Assembly: GCA_964448045.1 (NCBI GenBank)
Contig: CAYUVF010000007.1
Span: forward strand, 34,326 to 98,325
From: CAYUVF01 sp964448045
GTDB taxonomy: Bacteria > Bacteroidota > Rhodothermia > Rhodothermales > Salinibacteraceae
Length of the DNA: 64,000 nt
Reading direction: 5' to 3'
The translations under genes were made by a program, and so were the position numbers. Shown here piece by piece: positions 19,529 to 29,486 of the stretch. Position 1 is the first letter of the stretch, and each line of letters begins with the position of its first letter. The notes below the pieces were generated by a model, which worked only from the letters and a program-made list of their open reading frames with translations, was not told the DNA's origin and ran no database searches.

Positions 19529-22500
19529 ATGCCCACCGATTTCCTCAACGACCCGCTCTGGTACAAAGACGCGGTCATTTATGAGCTGCACGTCCGTTCC
19601 TTCTACGATTCGAATAATGATGGATTCGGCGACTTTCAGGGCCTGCGGGAGAAACTTCCCTATCTCGAATCACTCGGCGTCAACACGCTGTGGCTGCTGC
19701 CTTTCCTCGAAAGCCCGCTGAAGGACGACGGCTACGACACGGCGGACTATTTCAAGGTGCTACCCGTCCACGGTGACCTCGACGATTTCAAGGCATTCCT
19801 CGACGACGCCCACGCTCGCGGGATGCGCGTCATCACCGAACTGGTGCTCAACCACACCTCCGATCAGCATCCGTGGTTTCGGGAGGCGCGCGATCCCAAC
19901 TCCGACAGGCACGACTGGTACGTCTGGAGCGAAACGAACGAGAAGTACGAGGACGTCCGCATCATTTTCACCGATACCGAGGACTCGAACTGGTCGTGGG
20001 ACCAGAAGGCGCAGAAGTACTACTGGCACCGTTTCTTCAGCCATCAGCCGGACCTGAACTACGACAATCCGGCGGTCCGCGAGACGATGAAAGAGGTCAT
20101 GTTCTTCTGGCTGGACATGGGCGTGGATGGGCTCCGGCTCGATGCCGTGCCGTACCTCTACGAACGTGAAGGGACCAACTGCGAAAACCTGCCCGAAACG
20201 ATCGATTACCTCAAGGAGCTGCGCACGGCGATCGATGAGCGCTACGGCTCGGGCAAGATCCTGCTGGCCGAAGCCAACCAGTGGCCCGAAGACACACTGC
20301 CCTACTTTGGCGAAGACGAGGACGGCCAGTCTACTGGCGTGCAGATGGCGTTCAACTTCCCCATCATGCCGCGGATGTACATGGCGCTGCGCCGCGAAAA
20401 CCGGCGCCCGCTCGTGGAGATGCTGGAGCTGACGAATGACATTCCCGACGACGCCCAGTGGGCCATCTTCCTGCGCAACCACGACGAACTCACCCTGGAG
20501 ATGGTCACCGATGAGGAGCGCGACTACATGTACCACGAGTACGCCTCGTACTCGCGCTTCCGCATCAACGTGGGCATCCGGCGGCGGCTGGCGCCGCTCC
20601 TGGGCGGCGAACGGCGGCGCATCGAACTCATGAACGCGCTGCTCCTCTCGTTGAAGGGCAGCCCCATTATCTACTATGGCGACGAGATCGGAATGGGCGA
20701 CGACCCCTTCCTCGGCGACCGCAACGGCGTCCGCACGCCGATGCAGTGGAGCGCCGACAAAAACGGCGGCTTCTCCCGCGCACCGCACCATCAGCTCTTC
20801 ATGCCGCCCATCAACCGGGGGCCATACAGCTACGAGTTCGTCAACGTCGAGGACGCCGAGCACGACCCCCACTCGCTGCTCAACTTCATGAAGCGCCTGC
20901 TCACCCTCCGCACCCAGCACGAGCAGGTTTTCGGGCGCGGCGATTTCGAGCTGATCCCGGTCGACAACCAGAGCATTCTGGCGTTCGTGCGCGAGTACGA
21001 AGGGCAGCAGATCCTCGTGATGACGAATCTGTCGCGCTTTGCGCAATCGGTCCACCTGCCGGTGTCCGATGCCTATCGGGGAACGGTGCCTATCGAGCTA
21101 TTCAGCCAGACCGCATTTCCCGTGATTGGCGACGATCCTTATCATGTCGTTCTGGGACCACACGGCTTTTACTGGTTTGCCCTCAAACCCGAGACCAAGA
21201 TGATCGAAGACGCCAAGCAGCGCCGCCAGCAGCGCACCGCCGAAGCCGGCCCCAACGGGGAAATTCCGGTACTCGACGTAGCCGAGGGGCTCGAAAACCT
21301 GCTCGTGCCCACGATGGCCAAGAGCAGCGGCCCCGAACAGCTGGAGCGCATCTTGCCCGACTACATCACGAAGCAGCGCTGGTACGGCGCCAAGAGCGAA
21401 CCCATCGAACGGGTCGAGCTGGAAGATGCCGTCCGCCTGCGCTCCGGGCCCGAGCCGGTGTACCTGTCGATGATCAGCGTCACGCTGGCCGATGATACGC
21501 TGATGTATGTGCTCCCGCTGACGATCACATACGACCGGACCGAGCAGGTACTGGAAGAGCACCCGACGGCTGCGCTTGCATGGATCGAAACGGCCGACCG
21601 GGACGAGCGGGGCCTGCTTCACGACGCTGCCGTCGTCGCCGACTTCTGGACGACGCTCTTCCGCTGGTGGCAGGACAGCGGCAAAGGCCGCTCGCTGAAA
21701 GGCCTTTACACCGCCGAGGTGATGGACCACGTTAGCGGCGTCGATCCGGAGAAGATCAGCCTGCTGACGGGCGAGCAGAGCAACTCGGCCGCCATCGTGG
21801 ATGGGCGCTTCTTCATCAAACTGTACCGGCGGCTGGAGCAAGGCACCAATCCGGAAACGGAGCTGCTCCGCTACCTGACCGAGGCCAACTTCACCTTCAC
21901 GCCCCGCCTGCACGGCAAGGTCACCTTCCGGCGCGGCCGCACCGAATACACGCTCGGCCTGTTGCAAGAGGCGCTGCCCGTCGAGGCCGACGGATGGGAG
22001 TACGCCCTCGAAGTGACGGACCGCTACTTCGACCGCGTGGCCGAGACGACGCCTCCCAACGACCCGTACCCGCAGGCGCTCTCCGACGCCATCCCGGCCT
22101 GGCTGGAAGAGGTCGGTTCCGAGATGCTGTCGATGGCGCGCGTGCTGGGCATCCGTACGGCGGAGCTGCATCTGGCCCTCGCCAAGGCCGATGCGCCCGG
22201 CCTCTCTCCCACGCCGGGACGCCCTGAAGACACCAAAGGCCTCGCCCGCCGGATCCACTCCGAGGCAGAGCATACGCGCACGATGCTTGATCAGCACGAC
22301 GCGGCCACCGACGGCCCCCGCCCCGGCCTTGACCCCGCGGCGTGGTCCGCCGCACTCAACCGCCTCGATACCCTCGCCGACCTCGCCGTGACGAGCGACA
22401 AGATTCGCCTGCACGGCGACTATCACCTGGGACAAGTCCTCCAGGCTGATGGCGAGTTCTACATCCTCGACTTCGAGGGCGAACCGGCGCGCTCCATCGA

Positions 22501-22888
22501 GGAGCGCCGCCAGCGCGGGCATGCTCTGCGCGACGTCGCCGGCATGCTCCGCTCGCTCGACTACGCCGTGCTCGCCGGATGGCACGAGGCCACCGATGAC
22601 AATACCGCCCTTCTCCCCTGGGCCGATATCCTGACGCGCTGGTGCCAGTCGCTCTTCCTCCACGGCTACCTCGACACTGCTGGCGAATCCGACTTCGTCG
22701 TGCCCGAAGAGCAGCGCGACCTGCTACTCTGGGCCTATCTGTTCGAAAAAGTGATCTATGAAGTCCGGTACGAAATCAGCCACCGCCCGCGCTGGACCTG
22801 GCTACCGCTCCGCGGGCTATCGCGCCTGCTCGACACCCCCGACGCGCTTCCGCGCCTGACCCCGCCCCGCTCCGAGCGCGCCTCCTGA
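19529..22888 (+). CDS. treS-pep2: Trehalose synthase-maltokinase fusion
   Basis: Bifunctional enzyme: TreS interconverts trehalose and maltose, and the C-terminal maltokinase phosphorylates maltose to maltose-1-phosphate for GlgE. 1119 residues. TreS (about 1-550) has DAVIYELHVRSFYDSNNDG, the nucleophile in GVDGLRLDAVPYLYEREGT, the acid/base in ILLAEANQWPED and FLRNHDELTLEMV. The Pep2 half (about 595-1115) starts with ILPDYITKQRWYGAKS and carries the kinase motif HGDYHLGQVL and metal-binding ILDFEGEPARSIEERR. The fusion enforces 1:1 TreS:Pep2, which are separate interacting proteins in mycobacteria. It is 36 bases upstream of glgB. Confidence 0.97.
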   Translation: MPTDFLNDPLWYKDAVIYELHVRSFYDSNNDGFGDFQGLREKLPYLESLGVNTLWLLPFLESPLKDDGYDTADYFKVLPVHGDLDDFKAFLDDAHARGMRVITELVLNHTSDQHPWFREARDPNSDRHDWYVWSETNEKYEDVRIIFTDTEDSNWSWDQKAQKYYWHRFFSHQPDLNYDNPAVRETMKEVMFFWLDMGVDGLRLDAVPYLYEREGTNCENLPETIDYLKELRTAIDERYGSGKILLAEANQWPEDTLPYFGEDEDGQSTGVQMAFNFPIMPRMYMALRRENRRPLVEMLELTNDIPDDAQWAIFLRNHDELTLEMVTDEERDYMYHEYASYSRFRINVGIRRRLAPLLGGERRRIELMNALLLSLKGSPIIYYGDEIGMGDDPFLGDRNGVRTPMQWSADKNGGFSRAPHHQLFMPPINRGPYSYEFVNVEDAEHDPHSLLNFMKRLLTLRTQHEQVFGRGDFELIPVDNQSILAFVREYEGQQILVMTNLSRFAQSVHLPVSDAYRGTVPIELFSQTAFPVIGDDPYHVVLGPHGFYWFALKPETKMIEDAKQRRQQRTAEAGPNGEIPVLDVAEGLENLLVPTMAKSSGPEQLERILPDYITKQRWYGAKSEPIERVELEDAVRLRSGPEPVYLSMISVTLADDTLMYVLPLTITYDRTEQVLEEHPTAALAWIETADRDERGLLHDAAVVADFWTTLFRWWQDSGKGRSLKGLYTAEVMDHVSGVDPEKISLLTGEQSNSAAIVDGRFFIKLYRRLEQGTNPETELLRYLTEANFTFTPRLHGKVTFRRGRTEYTLGLLQEALPVEADGWEYALEVTDRYFDRVAETTPPNDPYPQALSDAIPAWLEEVGSEMLSMARVLGIRTAELHLALAKADAPGLSPTPGRPEDTKGLARRIHSEAEHTRTMLDQHDAATDGPRPGLDPAAWSAALNRLDTLADLAVTSDKIRLHGDYHLGQVLQADGEFYILDFEGEPARSIEERRQRGHALRDVAGMLRSLDYAVLAGWHEATDDNTALLPWADILTRWCQSLFLHGYLDTAGESDFVVPEEQRDLLLWAYLFEKVIYEVRYEISHRPRWTWLPLRGLSRLLDTPDALPRLTPPRSERAS

Positions 22889-22924
22889 CTCCCACCTGCC
22901 TCTTTTCATCGCCATTCTTCCGCT

Positions 22925-24790
22925 ATGCCCTGGCTCGACACCGACGATATCCACTACTGGAACGAAGGCACCCATTACACCAGCTACGAAAAAATGGGCG
23001 CCCACGCGAACCAACAGGGGACCTGGTTCACCGTCTGGGCCCCCAACGCCCACCGCGTTTCGGTGATGGGCGACTTCAACGGATGGAATGCGGAGTCCGA
23101 TGTGCTCGAGCGCCGCGAGGGCGGGCTGTGGGAAGGGTACGTCCGCGGCGCCCGGCCCGGGCACAAGTACAAGTACCGGATCGAGGCCAACTACAACGAG
23201 CTTGACCGCACCGACCCTTTCGCCTTTCAGATGGAGGCGCCAGCGGAAAATACGTTCGAGGGCCTCTCCGCCATCATCACCGATCTGGACGACTATACCT
23301 GGAACGATGCCGACTGGATGGCGAGCCGGAAAGGCCCCAGCGGGCTCGATGGGCCGCTCTCCATCTACGAGGTGCACCTCGGCTCGTGGATGCACAAAGA
23401 GCACGGGCAGTCGCTCAGCTACCGCGAGATCGCCGAGCCGCTGGCCGATCACATCGAAAAGTGCGGCTTTACCCACGTCGAATTCCTCCCCCTGGCCGAG
23501 CATCCGTACTACGGCTCGTGGGGCTATCAGGTGCTGGGCTACTACGCGCCCACCTTCCGCTACGGCTCACCGCACGACCTGATGTACCTGATCGACTACC
23601 TCCATCAGCGAGGCATCGGCGTGATTCTGGACTGGGTGCCCGGCCACTTCGCCACCGATCCGCAGGGACTTACCCACTTCGACGGCTCGCATCTCTTCGA
23701 GTACGACGACCCCAACATGCGTTCGCATCCCGACTGGGGCACGCGCGTGTTCGATTTTGGCAAGCCCGGCGTTCGCAGCTTCCTGATCTCCAACGCGCTC
23801 TTCTGGATCGACAAGTACCACATCGACGGCCTGCGCGTGGACGCCGTCGCCTCGATGCTCTACCGCGACTACTCGCGGGAGGGCGACTGGTCGCCCAACA
23901 TCTACGGTGGGCGGGAGAATCTGGAGGCGATCCGGCTGCTGCAGGACACCAACAAGCGCGTCTACGAGGAATATCCCGAGGCGCTCATGCTGGCCGAGGA
24001 GTCGACGGCCTGGCCGGGCGTTTCCAAGCCGGTCGATATGGGCGGGCTCGGCTTCCTCTACAAGTGGAATATGGGCTGGATGCACGATACGCTCGACTAC
24101 GTCAGCAAAGAGCCCATCCACCGCAAGTACCACCATGGCGAGCTGACGTGGACGCTGTCGTGGGCGTTTTCAGAGAACTTCACGCTCCCCCTGTCGCACG
24201 ACGAGGTCGTCCACGGCAAAAACTCGCTCTGGGGCAAGATGCCGGGTGACAACTGGCAGAAGGCGGCCAACCTGCGGCTACTCTACGGGCACATGTTCGG
24301 CCATCCCGGCAAGAAATTGCTCTTCATGGGCGGCGAGTTCGGCCAGTATCACGAGTGGAATCACGATCAGGAATTGGAGTGGTGGGTGGCCGACCAGGAC
24401 CTGCACCAGGGCATCCTGCAGTGGCTGAGCGATCTGAATCACCTCTACCAGGAACACCCCGCGCTCTGGAACGACGAGGAGGACGGCTTCGATTGGATCT
24501 CGTATGCCGACCGCGACAATAGCGTGCTGGCTTACGTCCGCCAAAACGAGGGGCGCAAGCTCATCTTCGTGCTCAATTTCACCCCCCAGACGCGCGAAAA
24601 CTACCGTATCGGCGTGCCCGAGGCCGGCGCCTGGACCGAGCGCCTCAATAGCGATGCGGCGGTGTACGGCGGCAGCGACGTGGGCAACAGCGACACGGTC
24701 CACGCCGAAGCCCTCACCCATCACGGGCGCGACGCCTCCCTCTCACTCATCCTGCCGCCCCTCGGCGTACTCGTGCTGGAGCAGGCCTGA
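22925..24790 (+). CDS. glgB: 1,4-alpha-glucan branching enzyme
   Basis: Introduces alpha-1,6 branches into the linear glucan made by GlgE. 621 residues, so it is the short form without the extra N1 module of enterobacterial GlgB. CBM48 shows GTWFTVWAPNAHRVSVMGDF. The GH13_9 barrel has HVEFLPLAEHPYYGSWGYQ, the nucleophile in DGLRVDAVASMLYRDYSR, the acid/base in LMLAEESTAWPGVSKP and LPLSHDEVVHGK. Last gene of the glgE-treS/pep2-glgB run. A 332-base spacer with repeat sequences follows. Confidence 0.97.
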   Translation: MPWLDTDDIHYWNEGTHYTSYEKMGAHANQQGTWFTVWAPNAHRVSVMGDFNGWNAESDVLERREGGLWEGYVRGARPGHKYKYRIEANYNELDRTDPFAFQMEAPAENTFEGLSAIITDLDDYTWNDADWMASRKGPSGLDGPLSIYEVHLGSWMHKEHGQSLSYREIAEPLADHIEKCGFTHVEFLPLAEHPYYGSWGYQVLGYYAPTFRYGSPHDLMYLIDYLHQRGIGVILDWVPGHFATDPQGLTHFDGSHLFEYDDPNMRSHPDWGTRVFDFGKPGVRSFLISNALFWIDKYHIDGLRVDAVASMLYRDYSREGDWSPNIYGGRENLEAIRLLQDTNKRVYEEYPEALMLAEESTAWPGVSKPVDMGGLGFLYKWNMGWMHDTLDYVSKEPIHRKYHHGELTWTLSWAFSENFTLPLSHDEVVHGKNSLWGKMPGDNWQKAANLRLLYGHMFGHPGKKLLFMGGEFGQYHEWNHDQELEWWVADQDLHQGILQWLSDLNHLYQEHPALWNDEEDGFDWISYADRDNSVLAYVRQNEGRKLIFVLNFTPQTRENYRIGVPEAGAWTERLNSDAAVYGGSDVGNSDTVHAEALTHHGRDASLSLILPPLGVLVLEQA

Positions 24791-24849
24791 TACCAGCTCC
24801 CTGAAATAGTGTAGTGCATTCTGGAGAAGACGCTGAACCTTAATTTGAA

Positions 24850-24949
24850 GTCATGCCCAACCTCGATCGGGCATCCAGGTGCTAAAGCGGTTGTTCTGGA
24901 TTGTGCGCCTGCGGCGCAGGTCGTGCGCCCCAATCAAGTTGGGGATGAC
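24850..24949. repeat. REP-like palindromic intergenic repeat, copy 1
   Basis: A 100-base element whose ends are imperfect inverted copies of each other: it opens GTCATGCCCAACCTCGATC and closes CAATCAAGTTGGGGATGAC. Each end is itself a small palindrome. The right half (GCGCAGGTCG, then CCCCAATCAAGTTGG) recurs near 43330-43362. It occupies the middle of the 332-base gap after glgB; apart from this and the adjacent short motif I see nothing in that gap. Confidence 0.6.
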
Positions 24950-24956
24950 TTCACTT

Positions 24957-24989
24957 CATGCACAATGATTTCGTAGAATCGGTATGATC
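24957..24989. repeat. Short dispersed repeat motif, copy A
   Basis: Begins CATGCACAATGATTTC and continues with AGAAtcggTATGA. The same pattern is found at 43391-43424 and 43599-43631 (consensus CATGCACCATSATTTC, then GAGAA and a TATGA/CATGA block). It lies directly after the REP-like element. Confidence 0.45.
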
Positions 24990-25122
24990 ACGCACAGGAC
25001 TCTGGCCGTCGAGGCGGGGCCGTTTCATCGGCGTCATCGGCGAATGCAATAGCGGATGACATAGCGGTTCATAATGGATTTCGACGCGGCGTTCACCTTC
25101 GCGGTGATCGGCCCCTCCTGGG

Positions 25123-26454
25123 CTACTCGTCCGTCAACAGATTGGACTCATCGGACTGCGCGAGGTCTTTTTCGACCTGCTCCTCCAGCTTGTGATCGGG
25201 CGCGACGTCGATGGTGACCGCCTGCTCGCGGGCGGGCTCGGCCGGCTGAGGCGGCTTCTTCGGCATAGGCTCCCGCTGCCACACCTGAAGGCGATAGATC
25301 GGCTCCGGCATGTCGACCTCGGCCTCGTCGAGCGCGGTCTTGACCAGCCGAATCGCCTCGCTACTAACCTTGAAGAAATCGGTCGTCTCCTGGTTGACCC
25401 AGCCGTTGAAGCGCACCACGACGCTGGAATCGCCGAGCGCCTCAACACGCACAAACGGCGCCGGATCATCCAGCACGCCCTTCATCGCCGCCAGCGTATC
25501 GACCCCGATCTGCGCAACCTCAACGAGGTCCTCTTCCACGCCGATACCCACCTCAAACGAAAAGAGCCGTCGCGGATTGCGGGTATAGTTGGTCATCACG
25601 GACTTGAACACCATCGCATTGGGAAGCCGGATGTGGTTTCCCTCTTTCGTGAGCAACACCAACTCGCGCGCCGTCAGCCGGATGACCCGGCCCTGATGGG
25701 CATCGACCTGCACGACATCGTTCACGTTGAAGGGCTGCTGGATGCTCAACAGCACCCCGGCCAGGTAGTTCTCGATGATGTCCTGAAACGCAAACCCGAC
25801 GGCGAGTCCGGCGACCCCAGCGGTGCCCAGCACGGCCCCGACGAGCGATGTGACGCCGAGGATATCGAACGCCAGCAGCAGCCCCACGAATGCCACGACG
25901 CCCTGCACGACGCGGCGCATCAGCTGCCACACGAGCGGCCGTATCCGAAGCCCCCGCGGTGGATCTTCCCACCGGCCAATCAGACGACTCAGCAGGGCGA
26001 AGAGGACGACGACAAGCAGCGCGACGCCGGCCAGTGGCAGATACGACACCAGGCGCTCGCTATACGACTGGATTTTCTCCAGCGCCGGTGCAACCCGCGT
26101 CTCGACATCGGTTTCGGCCTCAACGTCGTTGACAACGTAGAGTACACCCTCCAGCTGGCGCGCCAGCGCTTCGGCGCGGTCGGCAGCCTGCGGCTGGAGC
26201 ACCGTCCCGTCGAGCCGCACGACGCCGCTCTGCACCCGCACGCCAATCTCCCGGAACGCCTCAATCTGGCCGAAGATATTGTGCAGGCGGGCTTGCAGCA
26301 GCGAATCAGACAGCGCCACCAGGGCCCCGCGCTCCGCCTCAACCGAATCGGCCTCCTGCGCCGAGACGGGCGTTCCTCCTCCCATCAGCACAATGCCAAC
26401 GAGCAGGAGGATCGCTGCCCATCCGCGCCTCGTTATGCAAGCAGATCCGCTCAT
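25123..26454 (-). CDS. MscS-family mechanosensitive channel with N-terminal BON domain
   Basis: Inner-membrane channel of 443 residues. A signal peptide ends near TPVSAQ. A BON domain (about residues 50-115: VRVQSGVVRLDGTVLQPQAA, then EGVLYVVNDVEAE) therefore sits in the periplasm. Three or four membrane helices follow; the pore helix contains LGTAGVAGLAVGFAFQDIIE, then the MscS beta domain (QPFNVNDVVQVDAHQGRV) and C-terminal domain. The start at 26454 is chosen for the signal peptide; the in-frame extension upstream overlaps the neighbouring gene. It is 43 bases downstream of a second MscS gene in the same direction, so probably co-transcribed. Such channels protect against hypo-osmotic shock; the BON domain may tie it to the envelope. 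Confidence 0.88.
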   Translation of the reverse strand: MSGSACITRRGWAAILLLVGIVLMGGGTPVSAQEADSVEAERGALVALSDSLLQARLHNIFGQIEAFREIGVRVQSGVVRLDGTVLQPQAADRAEALARQLEGVLYVVNDVEAETDVETRVAPALEKIQSYSERLVSYLPLAGVALLVVVLFALLSRLIGRWEDPPRGLRIRPLVWQLMRRVVQGVVAFVGLLLAFDILGVTSLVGAVLGTAGVAGLAVGFAFQDIIENYLAGVLLSIQQPFNVNDVVQVDAHQGRVIRLTARELVLLTKEGNHIRLPNAMVFKSVMTNYTRNPRRLFSFEVGIGVEEDLVEVAQIGVDTLAAMKGVLDDPAPFVRVEALGDSSVVVRFNGWVNQETTDFFKVSSEAIRLVKTALDEAEVDMPEPIYRLQVWQREPMPKKPPQPAEPAREQAVTIDVAPDHKLEEQVEKDLAQSDESNLLTDE

Positions 26455-26497
26455 CGCCCTCTCAACCGGTGAAGTGCTGGCCCACGGGGGCACCGGA

Positions 26498-27310
26498 TCA
26501 GGCGCTATTCGCTTTCTCCAGCGTGCCGTCCATGTGTACATCCATCTGCGGATACGGGATGCCGATACCAGCCTCATCGAGCGCATCTTTGACCGTCTGC
26601 GTGAGCTCCTCCTTCACGCCCCAGTAGTTCTCTGTTTGCGTCCAGACGCGCACCGACCATCCGATGGATGAGTCGCCGAGTTCGGAGAGATACACCTGCG
26701 GCTCTTTATCGGCGACCTGCGGCTCGATGGAGGCGGCAGCCTTCTCGAGGATCTGCCGCGTCTCGTTCAGATCGGCGGGATAATCGGTACCCACGGCGAC
26801 GTCGACGCGGCGGATCGGGTGGAACGTGATGTTTTCGATCGTCGAGCCGAAGATGGACCCGTTCGGGACGATGAGACGGCGGTTATCGGGCGTATCGAGC
26901 TTCGTGCTAAACAGGCTGATCTCCTGCACTTTGCCGCGCACGCCGGCCACTTCGATCGCATCCCCTGCTTTGAACGGCCGGAAGACCAGCAGCATCACCC
27001 CGGCGGAGAAGTTCGACAACGTGCCCTGCAAGGCCAGACCGATGGCAAATCCGGCGGCAGCCAAGATCGCGGCGATGCTCGTGACATCGATGCCAAAGAG
27101 GCCCAGGATGGCCACGATGCCCAGAATGAGCACCAGGTACCGCGCCAGGTTCGAGAAGAACTTGGTGAGCGTTAGATCCAGATTTGAACGCTCCAGCGCA
27201 TTATAGGTGATGCTCTTCGCCCACTTGGCCACGCCAAATGCGACGAAAAGTAGCACGATCGCGCCCAGGATCCGAATGCCGTAGGTTATCAGAATGGGAG
27301 GAATGTCCAT
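26498..27310 (-). CDS. Small-conductance mechanosensitive channel (MscS)
   Basis: Classic-length MscS, 270 residues: three membrane helices, with TM3 rich in Gly/Ala (SIAAILAAAGFAIGLALQGT) leading into the beta domain (FRPFKAGDAIEVAGVRGKVQEI, NGSIFGSTIENIT). It releases solutes on hypo-osmotic shock, which fits a halophile that stores compatible solutes such as the trehalose made by the island upstream. First gene of a two-channel operon. The start ATG is followed at once by the first helix. Confidence 0.92.
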   Translation of the reverse strand: MDIPPILITYGIRILGAIVLLFVAFGVAKWAKSITYNALERSNLDLTLTKFFSNLARYLVLILGIVAILGLFGIDVTSIAAILAAAGFAIGLALQGTLSNFSAGVMLLVFRPFKAGDAIEVAGVRGKVQEISLFSTKLDTPDNRRLIVPNGSIFGSTIENITFHPIRRVDVAVGTDYPADLNETRQILEKAAASIEPQVADKEPQVYLSELGDSSIGWSVRVWTQTENYWGVKEELTQTVKDALDEAGIGIPYPQMDVHMDGTLEKANSA

Positions 27311-27555
27311 AACGATCTCTGTAAATTGAATTGAGTGGGGCCTCTATACCACAACGAGGCGCGGATATAGGCAAGGATTGAGAGTCTGTATCGAAACAGA
27401 GCGGAAAGGGGTGCAAACGGCACCGCCCGCCGCTTCCGGCATTCCACTGCACCGACGATGCGGCTGCATCGCCTGCCTCCTCCGATTGACCACAGACTCT
27501 GAGGGGTAATATAAGGGCTTTGCATCCGAAATCCACCTCGCCCCCGTGGCGCCCC

Positions 27556-27981
27556 CTACTCCTCGCCGTAAAGCGTCACGAGCAGGTTGCGCGCACCGCC
27601 ATGATTGCGGTGCTCACACAGATAGATGCCCTGCCACGTCCCGAACGCCAGCTCGCCGTCCCGGATCGGAATCGACAGGTGGTTGCCCAGCAGCGACGCT
27701 TTGATGTGCGCGGGCATGTCGTCCGATCCTTCAATCGTGTGCTCATAATACGGTTGATCCTCCGGCACCATCCGGTTGAAATGCCGCTCGAAGTCGCCGC
27801 GCACGTCGGGGCTGGCGTTTTCGTTCAGCGTGAGTGACGCCGAGGTGTGTTGAATGAAAATGTGCGCGAGCCCTTTATCAAAGTCGCCAATCTGGGGCAC
27901 CTGCTCGATGACTTCGCTTGTCACCAGGTGAAACCCGCGTGGCTTGGGCTCGAGACGGACAGGCTGCTGAATCCAATTCAT
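27556..27981 (-). CDS. YjbQ / UPF0047 family protein
   Basis: 141 residues, the full length of the family. Motifs: GLAHIFIQHTSASLTLNEN, then DFERHFNRMVPED and GNHLSIPIRDGELAFGTWQG with the terminal CEHRNHGGAR. The conserved His and Asp residues are present. Members have weak thiamine-phosphate synthase activity in vitro, which is why some are annotated as a secondary thiamine-phosphate synthase. The physiological role is unsettled. Single gene with no obvious thiamine neighbours. Confidence 0.88.
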   Translation of the reverse strand: MNWIQQPVRLEPKPRGFHLVTSEVIEQVPQIGDFDKGLAHIFIQHTSASLTLNENASPDVRGDFERHFNRMVPEDQPYYEHTIEGSDDMPAHIKASLLGNHLSIPIRDGELAFGTWQGIYLCEHRNHGGARNLLVTLYGEE

Positions 27982-28044
27982 AGTTCGAGTTTGGGGGCTG
28001 GGTTTTGAGTTCTGGATTCTGGATCTAATGGTGCCTGCTACGAC

Positions 28045-29277
28045 TCACAGCTCCAGCGCGACGTCGATCCATACCGGAAAGTGATCGCTGACGGCCACGC
28101 CCGCAGTATCTGCGCCGACGGGTCGCCAGACGCCGCTATCCTGAATATCCAGCCCGGTTGACGGCAGCACGTAATCGACGCGCAGGCCCCACTGGGCCGT
28201 ATCGTCGGGGTCGAGATCCGGGTAGGCGGTCTGCGCGGCGGCATCGGCGACGGGCGTTACGGCGCCCTGCACGCGCCCGTGGTCGAGCAGCAGGGTGATG
28301 GGCGTCTGGTAGGTATCGCCCTCATCCGGATCGGCGTTCTGGTCGCCCATGATGACGAACCGGGCGCCCTCGGCCAATCCGCCGGTGCGGCTGGAGTCAT
28401 CGCGGAGGTAGTCGGCACCGCTCAGGTAATCGGCCCAGAGGTGGATTTCGTCGTGATTGCGGCGGCCGTTGCGGTCTTCATCTCCGTCGAAGCTGGGGGG
28501 CGTCGGATGGCTCGCCAGGATGTGGAGTATGCGGCCATCGGGCAGGCGGACGGGCACGTCCCAGTGGCTCTTGGAGCTGAGGCGCATCCGCTCCCACTCG
28601 ACTGCGGAGTACCACGGCTCCCCCGATTCGGGCTGGATGGGCTTCAGCGCATCCGGCATCTCGTGCCACTCGAAGAGGCGAAACGTCCGCACCGAGTCGC
28701 GCACGATGGGCAGGTCGTCGCGGACGAGCAGGGCCATGCCGTACTGGCCGGGAAAGATACCGAAGCCCCACGCGTCGTTGCCGTAGGCGCGCTCGGCGGC
28801 AGTTTGGCGGGGCGGGGCGCCGCTTTCAGGGGTAGGCTGCGGCGCCGGGTAGTCGGTCACCACGCGGCCGTCGTTGTTGAGGTCGTAGCCGCTGGCGAGG
28901 CCCGTGTTGACCGGTGCCATGAACGTCTGATACGTGATTGGCTCCAGCGTATCGGCCTGGGCGACAGCGAGGAAGTTGTCCACGAAGCGTCGCCCGTTCT
29001 GCCCGGCGCTGGCGCCGTCAGGGACGCCCGGCGCCCCCGGCTGGTCGTACGTCATCTCGTTGATCAGCAGGATGTCGGGGCGCAGCCGCTGGATCACGGA
29101 GGCGGCCTTTCGGAGGCGCGGGTGCGCGGGATCGCGCAGGTCGGCCGTGCGCACATCCTCGATGTTGTACGTCATGATGCGGAGAGGAGCGTCATCGGCG
29201 GGCGACTCGGCCTCCGGCCCGCATCCGGCTATCAGCACGAACATCAACAGCGCCGCCGCACTTCGAAGAGAGGTCAT
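28045..29277 (-). CDS. Lipoprotein endonuclease/exonuclease/phosphatase-fold protein
   Basis: 410 residues from the ATG at 29277, which gives a lipoprotein signal with lipobox LIAGC; the in-frame extension upstream would mask it. The EEP fold is shown by LRIMTYNIEDVRT, the metal-binding Glu in ILLINEMTYDQPG, ILASHPTPPSF, VIMGDQNADPDEGD and the C-terminal SDHFPVWIDV. It is therefore an extracytoplasmic phosphodiesterase or phosphatase. The substrate (nucleic acid, phospholipid or other ester) cannot be read from sequence. Single gene, followed by a spacer with no clear terminator. Confidence 0.85.
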   Translation of the reverse strand: MTSLRSAAALLMFVLIAGCGPEAESPADDAPLRIMTYNIEDVRTADLRDPAHPRLRKAASVIQRLRPDILLINEMTYDQPGAPGVPDGASAGQNGRRFVDNFLAVAQADTLEPITYQTFMAPVNTGLASGYDLNNDGRVVTDYPAPQPTPESGAPPRQTAAERAYGNDAWGFGIFPGQYGMALLVRDDLPIVRDSVRTFRLFEWHEMPDALKPIQPESGEPWYSAVEWERMRLSSKSHWDVPVRLPDGRILHILASHPTPPSFDGDEDRNGRRNHDEIHLWADYLSGADYLRDDSSRTGGLAEGARFVIMGDQNADPDEGDTYQTPITLLLDHGRVQGAVTPVADAAAQTAYPDLDPDDTAQWGLRVDYVLPSTGLDIQDSGVWRPVGADTAGVAVSDHFPVWIDVALEL

Positions 29278-29338
29278 CAGCAAAAGCTTTTGGTGGAGAC
29301 AAATATGTGGTTTAGGGCAGCACAACAATTGCAGATGG

Positions 29339-29443
29339 TGTCATTCCCAACTCTGATCGGGAATCCAGATTCAATCAACAATTCTCCTATTCTGGATTAC
29401 TCCGTCAGTCGCATCGCTCTTGTCCCCGCCAAGCCGGGAATGA
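29339..29443. repeat. REP-like palindromic intergenic repeat, copy 2
   Basis: Opens GTCATTCCCAACTCTGATC and ends CCCCGCCAAGCCGGGAATGA, with TTCTGGATTAC in the centre. It has the same architecture as the element at 24850, with inverted imperfect ends and a GGGAATCCAG core. It fills most of the gap between the EEP-fold gene and queE. Confidence 0.55.
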
Positions 29444-29486
29444 AATAGAAACCCGCATCCTTGAGGGGAGGGAAACAGAAAGCCCC

